Assembly (NCBI RefSeq): GCF_018100785.1 | Contig: NZ_JAGJEC010000001.1 | Span: 1-64,000, forward strand | Source of the DNA: Maribacter sp. MMG018 | Lineage (GTDB): Bacteria > Bacteroidota > Bacteroidia > Flavobacteriales > Flavobacteriaceae | Reading direction: 5' to 3' | DNA: 64,000 bases | In this document: positions 59,302 through 64,000 of the stretch, piece by piece | Position numbering within the stretch: position 1 is the first letter of the stretch | How the letters are laid out: the number at the start of each line of letters is the position of its first letter | Position numbers and translations under genes: made by a program | The notes under the pieces: generated by a model | What the model was told of the DNA's origin: nothing | The model's input: only the letters and a program-made list of their open reading frames with translations | The model's database searches: none

Positions 59302-60231
59302 ATGCCCAAATTCATAGAAAAAGTAGAAAACCTACTAAGTAAGCCGTATAGAATTGTCTTTGTCTCTGTACTTTTTTCCCTCTTTTTATTTCTATTGTCC
59401 GCCTGTTTTATAGAGGTGGCCAATTTTACCTATGGTTTTACACTTGCCTTGGTAATGCCCATAATTATATCGTACCCGATATCTAAAATTGTTTATGGGT
59501 ATACCCAAAAAATAAAAAAACAGAAGCAGGAACTTGCCAAGTTGGATAACATCAACAAAAAACTATTTACATTAATATCGCACGATATAAGAAGCCCCAT
59601 CGCCACCCTACAGAGTTTGGTTTATTCGATGGCCTTTAATGATTTTGACAAAAAAACGGAGAAAGAGTATTTAGGTAAGTTGTCTAAACATATTGCGAAC
59701 CTCGACATATTTTTAACCGATTTATTACAATGGTCCCAAGACCAAATTCAAAATAAACCGGTCAATTTTACCCTGTTCAAATGCAACGATATCTTAACGC
59801 AAATTGGTGGTTTGTTCGAAGGTCTGTTACTGGAAAAACAAATAGATTTTACCATTGGCGATTTGGACAGCACCATATATGCCGACCAACAGAACTATGC
59901 TTTTATCGTTAGAAACGTTTTGCACAACGCTATCAAGTTCACTCCTAAAAACGGTAAAATACATATTTGCCTAAAGGTACGTGGTGATGAAGTGCACACC
60001 ATAATCAAAGATTCTGGTGTTGGACTTTCCAAAGAAGAAATAGATACCATATTCGAAGGCGAAAAACTGTTTACCCAATTGGGTACGTCAGATGAAAAAG
60101 GCACAGGTTTTGGACTAAAGGCCTGTATCGACTACTTAAAGAAAAACAACGGAAGATTGGCTATAGAAAGCACACCGGGAAAAGGAACGAAAATCTCTAT
60201 CATATTGCCCCGTTCTTCCCCTAAAGATTAA
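59302..60231 (+). CDS. Membrane sensor histidine kinase
   Basis: A 309-residue protein with two membrane helices (about residues 17-37 and 42-64), a short coiled coil, and a HisKA domain ('LISHDIRSPIATLQSLVYSMAF'). The HATPase domain has N box 'NVLHNAIKFTP', G1 'IKDSGVGLSKEEI' and G2 'GTGFGLKACIDYL'. No extracellular sensor domain is visible, so the membrane region itself may sense. No partner response regulator is adjacent. Confidence 0.92.
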   Translation: MPKFIEKVENLLSKPYRIVFVSVLFSLFLFLLSACFIEVANFTYGFTLALVMPIIISYPISKIVYGYTQKIKKQKQELAKLDNINKKLFTLISHDIRSPIATLQSLVYSMAFNDFDKKTEKEYLGKLSKHIANLDIFLTDLLQWSQDQIQNKPVNFTLFKCNDILTQIGGLFEGLLLEKQIDFTIGDLDSTIYADQQNYAFIVRNVLHNAIKFTPKNGKIHICLKVRGDEVHTIIKDSGVGLSKEEIDTIFEGEKLFTQLGTSDEKGTGFGLKACIDYLKKNNGRLAIESTPGKGTKISIILPRSSPKD

Positions 60232-60296
60232 ATACCGAAAACAATACTTTCTACCTTTGCCCCCGTTACCTGCAAACATCGAAACCCAAATACAAA

Positions 60297-60815
60297 ATGT
60301 CTATCTATAAAAAAATTGCAAAAATAGGTTCAAAACTATTTTCAGAGCACAAGCTTTTTAAACACGGATTCAATTTGTCTCCCATGTACAAAAGAAGTAC
60401 TGCCAAAGTCATTAAGGTATCATCCGATCTATTACACATAAGAATTAAGCTTCCCATAAGCTATAAAAACAGAAATTATGTAAACACTATATTCGGAGGC
60501 AGTATGTTTTCGGCCGTAGATCCTTTTCCGATGGTTCAGTTAATGAATTTGATCGGGGATGACTATGTAGTTTGGGACAAATCGGCCCAAATATTTTTCA
60601 AAAGGCCGGCAAAAGAAAACCTATATGCGGATTTCGATTACTCAGAAAAAGAACTTGAAGACATCAAGAAACAAGTTTCCGAAAAGAAAGAAATAGAAAT
60701 AATAAAAACAACACAACTCACCAATAAGGAGAAAAGCAAAGTTTTTTGCGAAGTGAGAAAAACCATTTACGTAGCCGATAAAGAATTTTATAAGCAAAAA
60801 CGTAAAAACAAATAA
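60297..60815 (+). CDS. DUF4442 hotdog-fold thioesterase-like protein
   Basis: A 172-residue protein. 'LLHIRIKLPISYKNRNYVNTIFGGSMFSAVDPFPMVQLMNLIG' is the hotdog helix region with the FGGS motif of DUF4442 (PaaI-related) proteins, and 'YVVWDKSAQIFFKRPAKENLYADF' follows. It probably acts on acyl thioesters in the cytoplasm. A TACCTTTG box at 60252-60259 offers a -7 element without a clear -33 box. Confidence 0.85.
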   Translation: MSIYKKIAKIGSKLFSEHKLFKHGFNLSPMYKRSTAKVIKVSSDLLHIRIKLPISYKNRNYVNTIFGGSMFSAVDPFPMVQLMNLIGDDYVVWDKSAQIFFKRPAKENLYADFDYSEKELEDIKKQVSEKKEIEIIKTTQLTNKEKSKVFCEVRKTIYVADKEFYKQKRKNK

Positions 60816-60915
60816 ATTTGTTCTTTATCTCAGAACGTTCGTGAGCCAAGATCATTAACCGTATTAGTTAGCGTCTATGTTTTATTTACAAACCCATTGC
60901 AAAACCAACATCACC

Positions 60916-61965
60916 ATGTCAAAAGCTCTGTTATCGCTGTTGTTCTTTTTCACAGCGAACATAATTGTATCGCAAAATAGTTTTGAAAGCATCTATACGG
61001 CCAGCGCAAGGCCTCATAAAGAGAACATTCAGATTTATTTCAACGATAGCGAGGGCAATTCGGGCTATTTGCCAATATCCATCGTAAAAGGTGCAAACGA
61101 AGGTCCCGTATTCACGATTATTGCCGGGGTTCACGGTTTTGAATACCCACCGATCGTGGCTACACAAAAACTAATGGCCGAGATTGATATAAAAGCGCTT
61201 ACGGGTACCCTGATCATTATTCCGGTAGCCAACACGGCTTCCTTTTTTACCCGAACCCCCTTTATAAACCCGCAGGACCAAAAGAACTTGAACAATGCTT
61301 TCCCCGGAAAGGTCGATGGTACCATTACAGAACAAATAGCACATTACATAACCACCAATATTATACCTGTAAGCGATGTTCTTTTAGATGTACATGGAGG
61401 CGATGCCTGCGAGGACCTGATTCCGTTTGTTTGCTATTACGACAACAAACAAAAACCCGATCAAACGGCATTGGCAAAAAAACTTTCGGAAAATAGTGGT
61501 TTTGAACTTGTGGTTTCCTACGGATACTCGCTATCTGATACAGAACCCGCAAAGTACACCTTTAAACAAGCTGTGCAGGATGGTAAAACGGCCCTGAGCA
61601 TCGAATGTGGCAAACTGGGCAATGTACAGGAAGAAAATGTAGACTTGATACTAAAAGCGATACATAATATGCTTGCGGAAATGAATATGTACAATAATGG
61701 TAGCGGACCACATGAAAATATAATCTATGGTACCGACCAAGTATATATCAATGCCGGTGTACAAGGTATTTTTTATAGTGACTACAAAGCTGGTGACAAG
61801 GTTAAAAAAGATGCCATTGTCGGTTACACCACCGATGAGTTCGGCAAGGTGTTGGAGGAGTACAAATCGCCCAAAGACGGAACTATTCTGTACAAATTGG
61901 CAACACCGCCCATAAACATCGATGACACCGTTATGTGCATTACATCCATCAAAGAAAATGAATAA
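60916..61965 (+). CDS. Exported AstE/aspartoacylase-like deacylase
   Basis: ATG 60916 gives a signal peptide (MSKALLSLLFFFTANIIVSQ); an in-frame ATG at 60877 is further upstream. The 349-residue product is an M14-like succinylglutamate desuccinylase/aspartoacylase. His73 and Glu76 in 'GVHGFEYPP' and His in 'LLDVHGGDACED' are zinc ligands, and 'ALSIECGKLG' carries the likely catalytic Glu. The C-terminal 'GDKVKKDAIVGYTTDEFG' is the usual small beta domain. It removes acyl groups from amino acids or similar amides; the substrate is unknown. Confidence 0.85.
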   Translation: MSKALLSLLFFFTANIIVSQNSFESIYTASARPHKENIQIYFNDSEGNSGYLPISIVKGANEGPVFTIIAGVHGFEYPPIVATQKLMAEIDIKALTGTLIIIPVANTASFFTRTPFINPQDQKNLNNAFPGKVDGTITEQIAHYITTNIIPVSDVLLDVHGGDACEDLIPFVCYYDNKQKPDQTALAKKLSENSGFELVVSYGYSLSDTEPAKYTFKQAVQDGKTALSIECGKLGNVQEENVDLILKAIHNMLAEMNMYNNGSGPHENIIYGTDQVYINAGVQGIFYSDYKAGDKVKKDAIVGYTTDEFGKVLEEYKSPKDGTILYKLATPPINIDDTVMCITSIKENE

Positions 61966-61991
61966 CAAAAGACCCATATAGTCTTTTGTTA
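61963..61991. terminator. Probable terminator hairpin
   Basis: TAACAAAAGAC (61963-61973) and GTCTTTTGTTA (61981-61991) form a perfect 11-base stem around CCATATA, overlapping the stop codon of the deacylase gene. It lacks a separate T-run after the stem, so it may act only modestly. Confidence 0.55.
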
Positions 61992-62073
61992 AACATGATT
62001 TAGTGTCAAGACCTTTATTTTTAGGAATCGATACGTAAAAAATAAAATCCCCCGTAAAATAATCTGAACAAAG

Positions 62074-62106
62074 TTTGGAATATTCATTCCAAAGATTCTA
62101 TATTTG
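62074..62106 (+). promoter_or_regulatory. tetR promoter with palindromic operator
   Basis: TTTG (62074-62077) and TATATTTG (62099-62106), 21 bases apart, fit the Bacteroidota promoter. The spacer carries the perfect palindrome TTTGGAAT-ATTC-ATTCCAAA (62074-62093) that covers the -33 box. A repressor bound there would block transcription, consistent with autoregulation by the TetR protein encoded 5 bases further on. Confidence 0.82.
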
Positions 62107-62110
62107 CAGT

Positions 62111-62659
62111 GTGAATAAAAAAGAATCCATATTACTATCAGCTTTACAGCTTCTTGTGAACAACGGGGTGCACAACACTCCTATGTCGGCAATTGCCAAA
62201 GAGGCCGGTACCGGTATGGGGACCATTTACAATTATTTTAAAAACAAGGATGAACTGATCAATGAATTGTACTTGTATATAAAAGAAAAAGAGAAAACCG
62301 TGTTTGTGCCGTTTGATGAAAACGAACCGGTAAAAACGCAGTTTGAACAATATTATACCAATTTTTTGGACTTTTTTATACAAAATCCTACATATTACGG
62401 GCTTATCGTGCAATTACAGGCATCACCCATTATAACTAAAAAGAGTAAGGAAGAAGGTAATAAATCGGCACAACCATTTATAGAGCTACTTCTACACGGA
62501 CAAAAAAACAGGATTATCAAAAACATTCCGGCCGATGAGCTTATCATATTTATTGGCGGAGCCGTATTGTCTTATTTAAGATGGTATTTTGACCAAAACG
62601 AAAAACGCATTTCCATTTCAAATCAATTACAATTGGTATGGGATGCGATCAAGGAATAA
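62111..62659 (+). CDS. TetR-family repressor
   Basis: GTG 62111 is the likely start, since the upstream in-frame TTG at 62075 lies inside the operator. The 182-residue product has a TetR helix-turn-helix ('ALQLLVNNGVHNTPMSAIAKEAGTGMGTIYNYFKNKDELINELY') and a helical ligand-binding domain. It probably represses itself and the adjacent SDR gene through the two GGAAT-type palindromes at 62074 and 62678. Confidence 0.9.
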   Translation: MNKKESILLSALQLLVNNGVHNTPMSAIAKEAGTGMGTIYNYFKNKDELINELYLYIKEKEKTVFVPFDENEPVKTQFEQYYTNFLDFFIQNPTYYGLIVQLQASPIITKKSKEEGNKSAQPFIELLLHGQKNRIIKNIPADELIIFIGGAVLSYLRWYFDQNEKRISISNQLQLVWDAIKE

Positions 62660-62677
62660 AAAAATTTATCAATAATT

Positions 62678-62697
62678 TGGAATGAACATTCACTCCA
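62678..62697 (+). promoter_or_regulatory. Second TetR-type operator
   Basis: TGGAATGAACATTCACTCCA is an imperfect 20-base palindrome (TGGAxTGAAxxTTCAxTCCA) that shares GGAAT/ATTC half-sites with the operator before tetR. It lies 15 bases before the SDR start codon. Confidence 0.75.
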
Positions 62698-62712
62698 TAA
62701 ACTGAAATCAAA

Positions 62713-63573
62713 ATGAAAAAGAATGTATTAATTACCGGAACATCCACCGGCGTTGGATTTGAAAGCGCCTTACTATTGGCCAGAAACAATTACAAAGTGT
62801 ACGCTACTATGCGTAACCTTAAAAAAGCAGATGCATTAAAACAGCGAATAGAAGAGGAAAATTTAGACATTGAGATTCTTCCTCTTGACGTCACCAAAAA
62901 AGAATCCATTACATCTGCCGTAGATCATATTATTAAAAAAGACGGAAAAATAGATATACTTGTCAATAATGCCGGTGCCGGTTTTGCAAAAACCACCGAA
63001 CAAGCAAGCGAAGAAGAAATACGCTGGGTAACGGAAGTCAACTATCATGGTGTGGTATTTTGTACGCAGGCCGTGCTACCACATATGAGGAAACAAAAAT
63101 CGGGACAAATAATCAGTATTACCTCGGTAGGAGGCCTTGTCGGACAACCCTTTAACGAGTTGTATTGCGGTGCCAAGTTTGCCGTAGAAGGTTATATGGA
63201 ATCTTTGGCAACTTATGTAAGTGATGCCTTCAACATTAAGATCAGTAATATTGAACCTGGCGGAATAAGTACCGAGTTTACGGCATCTGCCATTGGTAAG
63301 ACCGCCGTAAACGGAACATTTGCCACAGGGGAATACGCCCCGATCTTCGAAAACTATATGGCCGGAAACCAAAAAAGGGCCAGCGAAAGTACCGAACAGG
63401 TATATCAAACCGGCGCCGAGGTAGCACAAGTAGTACTACAAGTAGCACAGAACGACAACCCTCCGTTAAGAATACGGACTTCAAAATGGGCCGAGGATTT
63501 TTGTGAACTAAAGACAAAAGCCGACCCGGATGGCACAAAATTGGTGACTCAAATAAAAGAAAGTTTTTTATAG
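62713..63573 (+). CDS. Short-chain dehydrogenase/reductase
   Basis: A 286-residue classical SDR: coenzyme motif TGTSTGVG (residues 8-15), NNAGAG, catalytic Ser in SITSVGG, and Tyr151/Lys155 in YCGAK. The shift Asp in 'LDVTKKE' leaves NAD or NADP preference open. It is probably controlled by the neighbouring TetR protein and may reduce or oxidise the inducing compound. Confidence 0.92.
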   Translation: MKKNVLITGTSTGVGFESALLLARNNYKVYATMRNLKKADALKQRIEEENLDIEILPLDVTKKESITSAVDHIIKKDGKIDILVNNAGAGFAKTTEQASEEEIRWVTEVNYHGVVFCTQAVLPHMRKQKSGQIISITSVGGLVGQPFNELYCGAKFAVEGYMESLATYVSDAFNIKISNIEPGGISTEFTASAIGKTAVNGTFATGEYAPIFENYMAGNQKRASESTEQVYQTGAEVAQVVLQVAQNDNPPLRIRTSKWAEDFCELKTKADPDGTKLVTQIKESFL

Positions 63574-63592
63574 ATAATACACCTTATTAAAC

Positions 63593-63685
63593 AGGCAAAA
63601 GCATTGCCCAAGTCAGGAAATTGAATATGACAATATAGAATTCCCTGCACCGGGCCCAAGCGTTTCGGCGCTAATGCTTTTGCCT
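63593..63685. repeat. Long-range inverted repeat after the SDR gene
   Basis: AGGCAAAAGCATT (63593-63605) and AATGCTTTTGCCT (63673-63685) are exact complements, 67 bases apart. A second pair, TTGCCCA (63604) and TGGGCAA (63706), would compete with it. It lies in the roughly 370-base gap before the last gene. It may be a bulky terminator, a small RNA or a leader structure. Confidence 0.5.
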
Positions 63686-63849
63686 TTTGTTGTAACATGA
63701 ACAATGGGCAAGTTTATACCAGCCCCCCTAATTACAGATAAATACTTACCCATCAAACCATTACACCTCCTTTAAAAGTCAATACTACCGTTACATTTAC
63801 ATAAAAAAGAACATCCCCTGCGATACCTCTTTCCCCTTTCCTAAAATTT

Positions 63850-63942
63850 CTTATTTAGATTTAATACAAATAATTTGGATTACTTGTAATTGGGAAATAC
63901 ATTTGCCCGAAATTTTACCTATTCATATTAAGTCTAAATAAG
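63850..63942 (+). promoter_or_regulatory. Promoter flanked by a 16-base inverted repeat
   Basis: TTTG (63874-63877) and TACATTTG (63898-63905), 20 bases apart, form a near-ideal Bacteroidota promoter. CTTATTTAGATTTAAT (63850-63865) and ATTAAGTCTAAATAAG (63927-63942) flank it as an inverted repeat (15 of 16), suggesting a dimeric regulator. The gap from 63574 to here otherwise contains only the inverted repeat at 63593-63685. Confidence 0.75.
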
Positions 63943-63946
63943 CCTA

Positions 63947-64000
63947 ATGAAATATTTTATATCTAGTTTCACCTTACTACTGCTGTCGTATTTCGGTTTT
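63947..64000 (+). CDS. Start of an exported protein (truncated by window end)
   Basis: The first 18 codons (MKYFISSFTLLLLSYFGF) form the beginning of a signal peptide. Nothing further can be read. Placement behind a strong, palindrome-flanked promoter suggests a regulated exported protein or receptor; this is a guess from context. Confidence 0.7.
   Translation, partial: MKYFISSFTLLLLSYFGF

Overview
The window looks like chromosomal DNA of a marine or soil flavobacterium (Bacteroidota). It is A+T-rich, many proteins carry Bacteroidota-type signal or lipoprotein leaders, Shine-Dalgarno sequences are weak or absent, several promoters fit the TTTG-N20-TAnnTTTG form, and the families (LytTR two-component pair, DUF3817, DUF983, Coa1-like, DKNYY, MopE-like repeats, PPAD-like deiminase) are typical of the group. 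No rRNA, tRNA, IS transposase or tyrosine recombinase was recognised.

The outstanding feature is an integron-like cassette array in two blocks (9-17912 and 35743-51785). Almost every gene, or pair of genes, stands alone on the + strand and is separated from the next by a 65-259 bp imperfect palindrome. Each palindrome starts with an arm ending in YAAC and ends with an arm starting with GTTR. The two arms of one palindrome do not match each other. Instead, the GTT arm before a gene is the reverse complement of the AAC arm after that same gene, usually over 10-12 of 13 bases. That is the signature of mobile cassettes recombining at G^TT, as in integron attC sites. The arms are longer than canonical 7-base R boxes, carry a nearly invariant A/C mismatch, and enclose covarying inner hairpins. 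No integrase lies in the window, so this is a CALIN-like array, possibly of an undescribed attC type.

Cassette cargo is mostly exported or membrane proteins and small enzymes: a Coa1-like protein, a VOC protein, an S41 peptidase, a GNAT plus class C serine hydrolase pair, DUF5694, a MopE-like lipoprotein, a PPAD-like deiminase, two further serine hydrolases, an AraC plus CMD pair, an amidohydrolase, a CdiI_2-type immunity protein, an erythromycin-esterase-like protein and many unknowns.

Between the two blocks, 17.9-35.7 kb holds a block that appears to split one palindrome. It carries a TPR sensor kinase and LytTR regulator pair, a cadherin-repeat/DUF1566 lipoprotein ending in a strong terminator, and a compact run of about 12 genes. 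That run contains YbjN-like proteins, a trypsin-like protease with a zinc ribbon, lipoproteins, LemA, DUF1266 and DUF3137.

From 52.2 kb onward the sequence looks like ordinary chromosome: NadX-like aspartate dehydrogenase, a UDG-like protein, DUF1428, a DsrE-like protein, DoxX, Imm17, a nucleoside-hydrolase-like protein, DUF983, AraC, a histidine kinase, DUF4442, an AstE/aspartoacylase-like protein, a TetR-SDR pair with palindromic operators, and the start of an exported protein behind a clear promoter.
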